Assembly: GCF_016860525.1 (NCBI RefSeq)
Contig: NZ_BNEA01000001.1
Coordinates: forward strand, 1,815,501 to 1,879,500
Reading direction: 5' to 3'
Length of the DNA stretch: 64,000 nt
Origin: Streptomyces rubradiris
Lineage (GTDB): Bacteria > Actinomycetota > Actinomycetes > Streptomycetales > Streptomycetaceae
Shown here: piece after piece, positions 53,219-62,102 of the stretch
Layout: each line of letters opens with the position of its first letter
Position numbering within the stretch: the stretch's first letter is position 1
Translations under genes and position numbers: made by a program
Notes under the pieces: generated by a model
What the model was told of the DNA's origin: nothing
Seen by the model: only the letters and a program-made list of their open reading frames with translations
The model's database searches: none

Positions 53219-53345
53219 GCCGTTCGTCACGGCCCCCGCGGCGAGGGTTCACCACTGTTTGACCGGCCGGTCACGCCCTGGTAACACCAGACAGTGACCC
53301 TGGTGTCACGCCCCTGACTCCACCGTCTCGAGGGGGATCCCGACC

Positions 53346-53546
53346 ATGCAGGCACCACCCGTGCGCGCCACCGCCATCCCGTCCTTCACCGACGCGCTGC
53401 GCCGCGTCGAGTCCCTGCTGCTGAGCGGCGGCCAGCGCACCGCCCGCCGCAACGCCTGGACCTCCGTCCTGGAGGACCGGCGCCGGGCCAAGGACCGGGT
53501 CGAGGCCCAGCGGTTCCTGGAGCGGGCCGCCGCCGGCCGCTCCTGA
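53346..53546 (+). CDS. small basic conserved protein
   Basis: 66 aa. PSFTDALRRVESLLLSGGQRTARRNAWTSVLEDRRRAKDRVEAQRFLERAAAG is Arg-rich and helical. Start at ATG 53346 after GAGGGGG. Lies between lipA and the DUF4191 gene in the same order as I recall for other streptomycetes. No domain known; a nucleic-acid-binding role is only a guess from its charge. Confidence 0.7.
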   Translation: MQAPPVRATAIPSFTDALRRVESLLLSGGQRTARRNAWTSVLEDRRRAKDRVEAQRFLERAAAGRS

Positions 53547-53613
53547 TCCCACCTGCCCCGACCCCTGACCGGCCCCGCCGGGCACTGCCGTCGTAGGCGC
53601 TCCCGGGGCCACG

Positions 53614-53619
53614 TAGACT
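53614..53619 (+). promoter_or_regulatory. -10 box of a likely leaderless start (DUF4191 gene)
   Basis: TAGACT lies 7 nt before the ATG at 53627, and no ribosome site is seen. Confidence 0.5.
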
Positions 53620-53626
53620 TCGTGGC

Positions 53627-54331
53627 ATGGCGAGGAAGGAAACCGCGGCGGACGCCGCGAATGCCGGGCGACTGAAGCAGATCGCCCTCACGTACCGGAT
53701 GACCCGCAAGGCCGACAAGACGATCGGCCTGGTACTCGCGGCCGTCGGCATCGGCACGCTCGGTGTCTTCCTCGCGATCGGCTTCTTGATCGGGCACCCG
53801 GTCTACCTGGGCATCTTCGGTCTGCTGATCGCCCTGCTGGCGACGGCCATCGTGTTCGGCCGCCGGGCCGAGCGGGCCGCCTTCGGCCAGATGGAGGGCC
53901 AGCCGGGCGCCGCCGCGGCCGTGCTGGACAACATCGGCCGGGGCTGGACGACGACCCCGGCGGTGGCGATGAACCGCAACCAGGACGTGGTGCACCGGGC
54001 CGTCGGCAAGGCCGGCATCGTGCTGGTCGGCGAGGGCAACCCGAACCGGGTGAAGACCCTGCTGGCCGCCGAGAAGAAGAAGATGAACCGGATCGTCGCG
54101 GACGTGCCGGTGCACGATGTGATCGTGGGCACCGGCGAGGGCCAGGTGGAGCTGAAGAAGCTGCGCACGACCCTGCTGAAGTTCCCGCGGGTGCTGACCG
54201 GCCCCCAGGTGACCACCACCAACGACCGGCTGCGCGCGCTCGGCGACCTGATGAGCAACATGCCATTGCCGAAGGGCCCTATGCCGAAGGGGATGCGCCT
54301 CCCGAAGGGCGGCGGCCCCCGAGGGCGCTGA
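53627..54331 (+). CDS. DUF4191 membrane protein
   Basis: 234 aa. Two closely spaced helices at about residues 33-53 and 60-80 follow a short charged N-terminus with MTRKADKTIGLVLAAVG. The remainder is soluble (VQRAVGKAGIVLVGEGNP, RALGDLMSNMPLPKGP) with a Gly/Pro-rich end. Conserved in actinobacteria, function unknown. It is the last gene that follows the usual order in this window; downstream the expected RDD-family and glnA genes are not present before the pigment cluster. Confidence 0.87.
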   Translation: MARKETAADAANAGRLKQIALTYRMTRKADKTIGLVLAAVGIGTLGVFLAIGFLIGHPVYLGIFGLLIALLATAIVFGRRAERAAFGQMEGQPGAAAAVLDNIGRGWTTTPAVAMNRNQDVVHRAVGKAGIVLVGEGNPNRVKTLLAAEKKKMNRIVADVPVHDVIVGTGEGQVELKKLRTTLLKFPRVLTGPQVTTTNDRLRALGDLMSNMPLPKGPMPKGMRLPKGGGPRGR

Positions 54332-54354
54332 CCCCGCACTCGTACGCCATCGAC

Positions 54355-54388
54355 GAAGCCCCGCACCCTCTTCTGGGTGCGGGGCTTC
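54355..54388 (+). terminator. terminator after the DUF4191 gene
   Basis: A 14-bp perfect stem (54355-54368 with 54375-54388), TCTTCT loop. Confidence 0.8.
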
Positions 54389-54453
54389 GTTGACACGCCA
54401 CCGAACGGAGCATCCAGCCGGTTATCGGCTCATCCGCTTTTAGCCTTCGGGAT

Positions 54454-55539
54454 GTGACAAAACGCCATATTACGTACCTCGCATGCGCCACGGCTTTCGT
54501 CGGTGCGTTCGCCGGCGCCGCCCCGGCGTCGGCGGCCCACCGGACCCTCGTGGTGCACCCGGGACAATCCATCCAGAAGGCGGTGAACGCCGCCCGGCCC
54601 GGCGACACCGTGCTGGTGCTGGCCGGTACCTACCGTGAGAGCGTCACGCTCAGGACGGCCGCGCTGACCCTGCGGGGCGTGGGCCCGAGCACCGTCATCC
54701 GGCCGCCCGCCCGTGCCGAGGCCCGACCGCCCGCCAAGGGCGCCACCCCCACCTGCCTCGGCGCCGGCAACGGCATCTGCGTGGTCGGCGGGAAGAACAA
54801 GGCCCTGCGGGACGTCACCGTCGCCGACCTGAAGGTGACCGGGTTCGCCAAGGTCGGCCTGTGGTCCATGGGCACCGACCACCTGACCGTGACCGGCGTG
54901 ACCGCCGACGACAACGGCCAGTGGGGCATCGCCCAGGAGCACTCCACCCGGGGCGTCTTCCGCCGTGACACCGCCCGGCGCAACGGCGACGCCGGACTGT
55001 TCCTCGCCAACAGCGTCAAGGCCGAGCAGGGCGCCAAGGACAGCAAGGGCGCGGTGGTCGAGCGCACCCTGCTGGAGGGCAACCGGATCGGCCTCACCGT
55101 GCGCCGGCTGCGCAACCTCACCGTCCGGCGCAACCACGTCACCGGCAACTGCGCCGGCGTGTTCGTCGTGGGCGACGAGAACAAGCCCCGGGCGGGCGCG
55201 CTGACCGTGCGCGCCAACCTGGTCGAGCGGAACAACAAGTACTGCCCGAAGACCGCCCGGCTGCCCCACCTCCAGGGCTCCGGCATCGTGCTGACCGGCA
55301 CCGAGCAGGCCCTGGTCGCCCGGAACACCGTCACCGGCCACTCGGGCAAGTCCCCGCTGTCGGGCGGCATCGTCCTGTTCAAGAGCTTCGTCGGCGTCAC
55401 CAGCGAGCGGAACCGGATCACCGGCAACCACCTGTCGGCCAACTCCCCGGCGGACCTGGTCAACCAGGAGGCGGCGAAGAGCGGCAACGCCTTCAGCCGC
55501 AACTCCTGCCGCGCCTCCAGGCCCGCGGGCCTGTGCTGA
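54454..55539 (+). CDS. secreted right-handed parallel beta-helix protein
   Basis: 361 aa. A Sec signal peptide (MTKRHITYLACATAFVGAF, cleavage near PASAA) is followed by a parallel beta-helix repeat region: VHPGQSIQKAVNAARPGDTVLVLAGTYRES and repeated short strands such as LTVTGVTADDNGQWGIA, LTVRRNHVTGNCAGVFVVGD, ALVARNTVTGHSG. Such folds bind or cleave polysaccharides, but no catalytic residues can be assigned. GTG 54454. It sits alone between a terminator and the O-methyltransferase. Possibly a wall or spore-coat protein. Confidence 0.82.
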   Translation: MTKRHITYLACATAFVGAFAGAAPASAAHRTLVVHPGQSIQKAVNAARPGDTVLVLAGTYRESVTLRTAALTLRGVGPSTVIRPPARAEARPPAKGATPTCLGAGNGICVVGGKNKALRDVTVADLKVTGFAKVGLWSMGTDHLTVTGVTADDNGQWGIAQEHSTRGVFRRDTARRNGDAGLFLANSVKAEQGAKDSKGAVVERTLLEGNRIGLTVRRLRNLTVRRNHVTGNCAGVFVVGDENKPRAGALTVRANLVERNNKYCPKTARLPHLQGSGIVLTGTEQALVARNTVTGHSGKSPLSGGIVLFKSFVGVTSERNRITGNHLSANSPADLVNQEAAKSGNAFSRNSCRASRPAGLC

Positions 55540-55582
55540 CCGGACGGCCGTACCCGACCCACGCAAGGAAGGAAGGCGGCAC

Positions 55583-56647
55583 ATGACCGCACCATCCCCC
55601 GCGCTCTCCACCGCGCCGGAGCCCGGGGCACCCCCCACCCCGCCGCCGTCGATGCGGCTGCGCGAGCTCGTGTTCGGGGCGGCCTGCGCCGCCGCCGTCC
55701 GCGCCGCCGCCCGGCTCGGGGTCGCCGACGCCCTCGGCGACGCCCCCATGACCGCCCAGAGCCTGGCGGCGGCCGTGCACACCGAGCCCGGGCCGCTGCG
55801 CCGGCTGCTGCGCGCCCTGTCCTGCTACGGCGTCTTCGCCGAGCGGCCCGACGGCACGTTCGCCCACACCGAGATGTCCCGGCTGCTGCGCGAGGACGCC
55901 CCCGACAGCCTGCGCGCCATCGCCCTGTGGTGCACCGAGCCGTGGACCTGGGACGCCTGGCCCCGGCTGGACCGGGCGGTGCGCACCGGCCACAACGTCG
56001 TACAGGACCTGTACGGCAAGGAGTTCTTCGAGTACCTCAACGAGGACGCCCCGGAGTCCGCCGACGTCTTCAACCGGGCGATGACCCGCTCCAGCGAGCA
56101 GTCGGCCCGGGAGGTCGCCGCGCTGCTCGACCTGTCCGGCAGCGACTCGGTCGCCGACCTCGGCGGCGGGCAGGGGCACGTGGTGGCCAGCCTGCTGGAC
56201 AAGTACCCGGCGATGCTGGGCTATCTGCTGGACCTGCCGCGGGTCGTGGACAACGCGCTGCCCCGGCTGCGCGCGGGCGGCGACCTGGCCGGCCGGACCC
56301 GGATCGTGCCGGGCGACATCCGCGAGGCCGTCCCGGTCAGGGCCGATGTCTACATCATCAAGAACATCCTGGAGTGGGACGACGAGTCCACCGCCCGGCT
56401 GCTGCGCAACGTGGTCGAGGCGGGCGGTCCCGGCGCCCGGGTCGTCGTGATCGAGAACCTGGTGGACGACACGCCGTCCATGCGGTTCAGCACCGCCATG
56501 GACCTGCTGCTGCTGCTCAACGTGGGCGGGGCCAAGCACACCACCGCCAGCATGACCGGCCGGCTGCGGGCGGCGGGCCTGGAGGTCGGCGACGTCCGCC
56601 CGGTCAACCCGTTCCTGCACGCGTTCGACTGCACGGTCCGCGGCTGA
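55583..56647 (+). CDS. SAM-dependent O-methyltransferase (plant-type, Methyltransf_2)
   Basis: 354 aa. An N-terminal helical dimerisation domain (about 24-110) is followed by the SAM domain with motif I VADLGGGQGHV (190-200), and IVPGDIREAVPVRADVYIIKNILEWDDE and C-terminal AKHTTASMTGRLRAAGL. ATG 55583 with a GGAAGGAAGG ribosome site. Aromatic polyketide O-methyltransferases have this build. It converges with the pigment PKS across a strong hairpin, so it is probably separately transcribed but may act on the pigment. Confidence 0.88.
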   Translation: MTAPSPALSTAPEPGAPPTPPPSMRLRELVFGAACAAAVRAAARLGVADALGDAPMTAQSLAAAVHTEPGPLRRLLRALSCYGVFAERPDGTFAHTEMSRLLREDAPDSLRAIALWCTEPWTWDAWPRLDRAVRTGHNVVQDLYGKEFFEYLNEDAPESADVFNRAMTRSSEQSAREVAALLDLSGSDSVADLGGGQGHVVASLLDKYPAMLGYLLDLPRVVDNALPRLRAGGDLAGRTRIVPGDIREAVPVRADVYIIKNILEWDDESTARLLRNVVEAGGPGARVVVIENLVDDTPSMRFSTAMDLLLLLNVGGAKHTTASMTGRLRAAGLEVGDVRPVNPFLHAFDCTVRG

Positions 56648-56666
56648 GACCGCTCCCCCACGGCAC

Positions 56667-56707
56667 ACCGGTGCCGGGTCCGCGTGCGACGCGGGCCCGG
56701 CACCGGT
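56667..56707. terminator. bidirectional terminator
   Basis: A 19-bp stem (56667-56685 with 56689-56707), 3-nt loop, one mismatch or G-T pair, between the convergent methyltransferase and PKS operons. Confidence 0.8.
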
Positions 56708-56723
56708 GCTCCGGACGGGGATC

Positions 56724-57056
56724 TCAGACTCCGGCGTCGCGCTCCCAGACGTAGAAGCGCTGGGCCATGGCGTCCTTCGGGGACCGCCAGGTCTCGGGGT
56801 CGTACGCGCTGACGTACGCCGACAGCCGCTCGCTGACCTCCCTGAACTCGGGGTGCGAGGTGACCTTGGCGATGGCCGGTCCGGGCTCGCGCTCGGACTC
56901 GATGAGGTGCATGTACACATCGCCGAACTGGAAGAGGCTGCGCCGGACCACCCCGACGAGGTGCGGCAGCTCCCCGCGGTCGGACTCCGCGAACACCTTG
57001 GCGATGTCCGGCGCGGAGCCCGGGGCCATGCGGGCGACGATCAGGGCCTGGTGCAC
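56724..57056 (-). CDS. TcmI-family polyketide cyclase (whiE ORFVII-like)
   Basis: 110 aa. A ferredoxin-like fold cyclase with MHQALIVARMAPGSAPDIAKVF, GVVRRSLFQFGDVYMHLIE and the C-terminal PKDAMAQRFYVWE. It closes late rings of aromatic polyketides. Last gene of the seven-gene minus-strand operon, 21 bp after the aromatase. A WhiE-VII-type cyclase is expected at exactly this place in spore-pigment clusters. Confidence 0.92.
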   Translation of the reverse strand: MHQALIVARMAPGSAPDIAKVFAESDRGELPHLVGVVRRSLFQFGDVYMHLIESEREPGPAIAKVTSHPEFREVSERLSAYVSAYDPETWRSPKDAMAQRFYVWERDAGV

Positions 57057-57077
57057 GGTCGTCTCCTGCTCTCCGGC

Positions 57078-57813
<736 letters not shown>

Positions 57814-57835
57814 GTGCTTTCCTCCTTTGCTGTGC

Positions 57836-59080
57836 TCACTGCCTGGTGCCGGCTCGCAGCACCAGCGCCGAGTTCGACCCCATGAGTCCGCGGCTGAGCA
57901 CCAGGGCGGTGCGCGGTTCGGCGACGCGGGCGTGGCCGGTCACGAGGTCGAGGTCGTGGCAGACGTCGAAGACGTTCGGCGTCGGCGGGATCAGGCCGTG
58001 CTCCATCGCCAGCACGGCCGCGGCGGTGTCCAGCACGGGGGCCGCGCAGTAGCCGCGGCCGATCCCGGTCTTCGGCGCGGTGACCGGGACCCGTGCGGCG
58101 TGCGGGCCGAGGGCGTCGGCGAGCGCCAGGGCCTCGGCCCGGTCGGCCTCCGGCACCCCGAGGGCGTCGGCGAAGACGACGTCGATCTCCTCGGGTGCGC
58201 ACCGGGCCTCCGCCAGGGCCTGCCGGACGGCGTGCGCGAGGCCGTCGCGGGACTCCGCCCAGCGGGAGGCGCCGGTGAAGGTGGCCCCGTGGCCCGCGAC
58301 GACGGCCCGGACGGCGGCGCCGCGGTCCTCGGCGGTGCCCGCCGCCTCGATGACGAGCATGGCGCCGCCCTCGGCCGGCACGAACCCGCGCGCCTCCTCG
58401 GTGAAGGGGAGGTAGGCCCGGGCCGGGTCGGTCTCCCGGCTCAGTTCCGCGTAGCCGAGCTGGCAGACCATCGAGTACGGCGCGAGCGGCGCCTCGGTGG
58501 AGCCGGCCACGATCACGTCGGTGCCGCGGCGCACCGCCCGGGCCGCGTGGGCGAGGGCGTCCAGTCCGCCGGCCTCGTCGGAGGCGACGACGGAGCAGGG
58601 CCCCTTGAAGCCGCGGCGGATGGAGACCTGGCCGGTGCTGGCGGCGTAGAACCAGGCGATGGACTGGTACGGCCCGACGAACCGGCTGCCCTTGCCCCAC
58701 AGTCGCTGCAGTTCGCGCTGGCCGAACTCGCCGCCGCCGGAGCCGGCGGCGGTGACCACGCCGATGGAGTACGGCGCGTCCGGGATGCCGGACGGCCCGA
58801 GCCGGGCGTCGTCCAGCGCGAAGTCGGCCGCGGCCATGGCGTAGTGCGTGAACCGGTCGGTCTGGACGAGGAAGCGCTCCTCGATGGTGGCCGCCGGGTC
58901 GAAGGCGCGGACCTCACCGGCCACCTTCAGGGGAAGGTGCTCGCAGCCCTCGCGGGTGACCCGGCCGAGGACGCTGAGGCCCTCCTGGGTGGCCTTCCAG
59001 AAGGTGTCGGTGCTGGTGCCGTTGGGCGCGACCACCCCGATGCCGGTGATGGCCGCCTGCCGGTCCTTCGGTTCGCTCAT
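57836..59080 (-). CDS. ketosynthase chain-length factor KS-beta (whiE ORFIV-like)
   Basis: 414 aa. Partners the ketosynthase and sets chain length. Full KS fold with [18 protein letters not shown], but at the position of the KS cysteine the residue is glutamate E169 (VVASDEAGGLDAL) instead of the Gln usual in antibiotic CLFs, so it cannot condense. It starts 9 bp after the KS stop. Sequence around the former active site resembles the whiE subgroup. Confidence 0.93.
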   Translation of the reverse strand: MSEPKDRQAAITGIGVVAPNGTSTDTFWKATQEGLSVLGRVTREGCEHLPLKVAGEVRAFDPAATIEERFLVQTDRFTHYAMAAADFALDDARLGPSGIPDAPYSIGVVTAAGSGGGEFGQRELQRLWGKGSRFVGPYQSIAWFYAASTGQVSIRRGFKGPCSVVASDEAGGLDALAHAARAVRRGTDVIVAGSTEAPLAPYSMVCQLGYAELSRETDPARAYLPFTEEARGFVPAEGGAMLVIEAAGTAEDRGAAVRAVVAGHGATFTGASRWAESRDGLAHAVRQALAEARCAPEEIDVVFADALGVPEADRAEALALADALGPHAARVPVTAPKTGIGRGYCAAPVLDTAAAVLAMEHGLIPPTPNVFDVCHDLDLVTGHARVAEPRTALVLSRGLMGSNSALVLRAGTRQ

Positions 59081-59089
59081 CGTGTGTCC

Positions 59090-60349
59090 TCACTCCCTCG
59101 GCCGGGTCAGGATCACCGCGGACTGGAAGCCCCCGAACCCGCTGCCCACGGACAGCACGCTGGTCAGCTTGCGTTCGCGGGCGACGCGCGGGACGTAGTC
59201 CAGGTCGCACTCCGGGTCGGGGATCTCGTAGTTCGCGGTCGGCGGTACGACCTGCTTGGCGAGGGCCAGCACACAGGCGACCAGTTCGATGGCGCCGATC
59301 GCCCCGAGGGAGTGCCCCACCATGGACTTGATGGAGCTCATCGGGGTGTCGTAGGCGTGGTGGCCGAGCGCCCGCTTCACGGCCGCCGTCTCGTGGCGGT
59401 CGTTCTGCCGGGTGCCGGAGCCGTGCGCGTTGACGTAGTCGATCGCCGTGGGGTCGAGCCGTGCCTGGCCGAGGGCGGTCTCGATGGCCCGCGCCATCTC
59501 CAGGCCCTCCTTGGTCAGGCCGGTCATGTGGTAGGCGTTGCCGAAGGTGGCGTAGCCGCCGAACTCGCAGTACACATGGGCACCGCGGGCCCGGGCGTGC
59601 TCCAGCTCCTCCAGGACCAGCACCGCGCCGCCCTCGCCCATGACGAAGCCGTCACGGTTGTTGTCGAAGGGCCGGGAGGCGTGCGCGGGGTCGTCGTTGT
59701 TCGGGGACGTGGCCTTGATCGCGTCGAAGCAGGCCATGGTGATCGGGGATATCGGGGAGTCCGAGGCCCCGGCCACGCATATGTCGGCCCGCCCCTCCTG
59801 GACGGTGTGGAAGGCGTATCCGACGGCGTCCAGTCCGGAGGTGCAGCCGGTGGAGACGGTCTGCACCGGACCCCGTGCGCCGAAACGTTCCGCCACCGCG
59901 GAGGCCACGGTGCTCGGCGAGAACGCCCGGTGCAGCTGCGGCTCCGCCTCGGTGTGGTCGACGTCCCAGCGCTGCCCGCGGTGGCTGACCAGGACGTAGT
60001 CGTGCTCCAGGCGGGTGGTGCCGCCGACGGCGGTGCCCAGGGAGACGCCGACCCGCCAGGGGTCCTCCCGGGCCAGGTCGAGACCGGAGTCCCGGACCGC
60101 CTCCGCCCCGGCGACCAGCGCGAACTGTATGTACCGGTCCGCCCGCTGGACCTGTTCCGCGTCCAGGCCGTGCGCGGCGGGATCGAAGTCGCACTCGGCG
60201 GCGATCCGGGACCTGAGCCCGGCCGGGTCGAAGAACGTGATGCCCCGCGTCGCGGTACGGCCTTCGGCCAGCAGGTCCCAGAACGCCGGTACGCCGATCC
60301 CGCCCGGAGCGACGACGCCTATGCCGGTGACCGCCACGCGCCGGGTCAT
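59090..60349 (-). CDS. ketosynthase KS-alpha (whiE ORFIII-like)
   Basis: 419 aa. Condenses malonyl units with the CLF. The ATG at 60349 overlaps the cupin stop by 4 bp (ATGA). Catalytic residues: C169 ([13 protein letters not shown]), H309 (VNAHGSGT), K341 and H346 ([12 protein letters not shown]). The C-terminal [21 protein letters not shown] is typical. The order I, II, KS, CLF, ACP, ARO, CYC equals that of the whiE spore-pigment cluster. Confidence 0.96.
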   Translation of the reverse strand: MTRRVAVTGIGVVAPGGIGVPAFWDLLAEGRTATRGITFFDPAGLRSRIAAECDFDPAAHGLDAEQVQRADRYIQFALVAGAEAVRDSGLDLAREDPWRVGVSLGTAVGGTTRLEHDYVLVSHRGQRWDVDHTEAEPQLHRAFSPSTVASAVAERFGARGPVQTVSTGCTSGLDAVGYAFHTVQEGRADICVAGASDSPISPITMACFDAIKATSPNNDDPAHASRPFDNNRDGFVMGEGGAVLVLEELEHARARGAHVYCEFGGYATFGNAYHMTGLTKEGLEMARAIETALGQARLDPTAIDYVNAHGSGTRQNDRHETAAVKRALGHHAYDTPMSSIKSMVGHSLGAIGAIELVACVLALAKQVVPPTANYEIPDPECDLDYVPRVARERKLTSVLSVGSGFGGFQSAVILTRPRE

Positions 60350-60786
60350 GAGCGGACCTGTTCCCGGCCGGCGGGCTCGGCGACGGCGGCCAGCGGCTGC
60401 GCCGTCTCCTCGGTGTCGACGTGGCCGAGGGCCGGCCGCGGGGCGAGCGGGCCCAGGTGGAAGACGAGCCGCGCCTCCACGTTGCCGACGTTGCGGAACC
60501 GGTGGCGCATGTTGATGGGGATCATCAGCCCCTGCTCGGGCCGCAGCGGGTGCGGCTCGCCGTCCAGGTCCACCTCCAGCTGCCCGCACAGGACGTAGAC
60601 GAACTCCTCGGAGTAGGGGTGGTAGTGCTCGCCGATGCGGTCGCCGGGCTGGACGATGGCCACCCCCATGAAACCGCTGGTGGCGCCCACCGTGCTGGGG
60701 GTGAGCATGGCGCGCAGATCACCGCCGCGCCGGGTGTTGGGCTCGATCTCGCTCAGGTCCACGATCTTCGGAAGGGGTTTGATCAC
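60346..60786 (-). CDS. cupin-domain polyketide protein (whiE ORFII-like)
   Basis: 146 aa. A single cupin fold: [20 protein letters not shown] with the metal-type His/Glu (HYHPYSEE) and [19 protein letters not shown]. It may oxidise or cyclise the polyketide; the exact role in WhiE clusters is not established. Starts 31 bp after ORFI and overlaps KS-alpha by 4 bp. Confidence 0.9.
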   Translation of the reverse strand: MIKPLPKIVDLSEIEPNTRRGGDLRAMLTPSTVGATSGFMGVAIVQPGDRIGEHYHPYSEEFVYVLCGQLEVDLDGEPHPLRPEQGLMIPINMRHRFRNVGNVEARLVFHLGPLAPRPALGHVDTEETAQPLAAVAEPAGREQVRS

Positions 60787-60817
60787 GGTGTTCCTCCGTT
60801 GGTTGGGCCGGCCCGGG

Positions 60818-61900
60818 TCAGGCGTCGGGCGAACGGCGGTCGGTGACGAGGTCCATGCCGACGGGCTCGCCGTCCAGCAGTGCCTCCAGCCCGGCCAGGT
60901 GCCCGGGCTCCGCCAGGGCGGCCTGGGCGCCGAGGCCGGGGCGTACGTCGAGCAGCCGGACGACCACGTCGTCGCGCTGGAAGATCGTGCTGCGCAGCAC
61001 GGGGCTGTCCGGGTCGTCCGCCGCCGCCTCGTCCCGCTGGGCGAGCAGTTCCGCCAGCCGCATCCCGCTGCCCGGCCGGGCCGGGTAGTAGCGGGCCAGC
61101 CGCTCGCCCTCGGTCAGCTCGTCCGCGGTGACGTGGTGCACGGCGGGCAGCGCCGCCCGGGTGAAGAAGACCCGCGCGGACTCCTGGTCGTTCAGGTCCC
61201 GCTCCTGCTCCAGATAGGGGTTGATGGCCTCCTCCACGGCCCGCACCTCGGGCTGCCGGGCGACGTGGCGCAGCGCCGCGAGCAGGTCGCCGCGCACCTC
61301 GATGGCCCGCACCACCCGGTTGCCGTGCATGAACAGGGAGGTCCGGCACAGCCGGGTGGTCTCGTCGACCCGGGCCCGGGGCGAGGCGTAGTCCGCCAGG
61401 ATCCGCTTCACCTCCGCCTCGCTGCCGGGCCGCACCGTGAAGGTGAGCGCGTGCCGGATCACCCCGTCACCGATCCGGGGGGACGTCTGGAGCCGGCGGC
61501 GCTCGGCGGAGTCGGCGGCCGCTCCCCCGGTCTCGCGGACGACGTGGAAGCGCAGCGACCGGGTGTCCCGCACGCAGCTGTGCAGCGGTTCCACCATCCG
61601 CACGTGCTCCTCGCTGTTCACCCAGGTGAGGAACGGCGGGGCGCTCTCCCACTCGCTGGTGATGAGCCATTGGGAGGGATTCTCGATGGACTGGCACAGC
61701 TGGTCGCTGACGTGACCGGGGACCTGCGCCACCTGGTTGCACAGCTGTTCGTAGGCCTCCAGAAACTGCTGCTGGGCGCCGTCGTGGACGTCCACCAGGA
61801 GGACGACCCGCAGGCGGGAGCCGTCGAACACCGACTGGGAGACCCGCTTCGACACCTGGCGCGTCGAGGGGGCCGAGGGCTTTTCCGACAAGGTGGTCAT
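60818..61900 (-). CDS. SchA/CurD-like protein (whiE ORFI-like)
   Basis: 360 aa from ATG 61900 (a GTG nine bases upstream is the alternative). Two similar ferredoxin-like repeats: [23 protein letters not shown] ... [20 protein letters not shown] and [22 protein letters not shown]. The C-terminal third ([13 protein letters not shown]) is specific to the SchA/CurD family found only with spore-pigment PKS sets; role unknown. First gene of the pigment operon. Confidence 0.88.
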   Translation of the reverse strand: MTTLSEKPSAPSTRQVSKRVSQSVFDGSRLRVVLLVDVHDGAQQQFLEAYEQLCNQVAQVPGHVSDQLCQSIENPSQWLITSEWESAPPFLTWVNSEEHVRMVEPLHSCVRDTRSLRFHVVRETGGAAADSAERRRLQTSPRIGDGVIRHALTFTVRPGSEAEVKRILADYASPRARVDETTRLCRTSLFMHGNRVVRAIEVRGDLLAALRHVARQPEVRAVEEAINPYLEQERDLNDQESARVFFTRAALPAVHHVTADELTEGERLARYYPARPGSGMRLAELLAQRDEAAADDPDSPVLRSTIFQRDDVVVRLLDVRPGLGAQAALAEPGHLAGLEALLDGEPVGMDLVTDRRSPDA

Positions 61901-62002
61901 GCTGCGCACATCTCCTTCACGGGGGCAGAGGCAACGCCGGCCGCCGATGACGCGACGTCAGCGCTTCTTGATCCTGTGCCGCTCGTGCCGGGTCGCGCGA
62001 CT

Positions 62003-62017
62003 CGCGTGAACCACGCG
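62003..62017. promoter_or_regulatory. inverted repeat in the divergent pigment promoter region
   Basis: CGCGTG (62003-62008) and CACGCG (62012-62017) are exact inverse copies, 3 bp apart, between ORFI and the hydroxylase. A further CACGCG lies near 62029. A regulator site is possible. Confidence 0.4.
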
Positions 62018-62102
62018 GGTGATTGAGCACGCGAAAGCCGTCCCAGAGGGCACACAAACACCAATGCGCCCCGCATCCCGAACCTTCGCCTCTGGAGCCC
62101 TG

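Noticed and set aside
53091-53345. RNA gene or extra small gene in the 255-bp gap after lipA
   Set aside because: Only a hairpin and no reading frame or tRNA-like structure was found.
62064-62102. Upstream ATG of the hydroxylase
   Set aside because: A good ribosome site lies before ATG 62103, and residues before it are not like the conserved start of the family.
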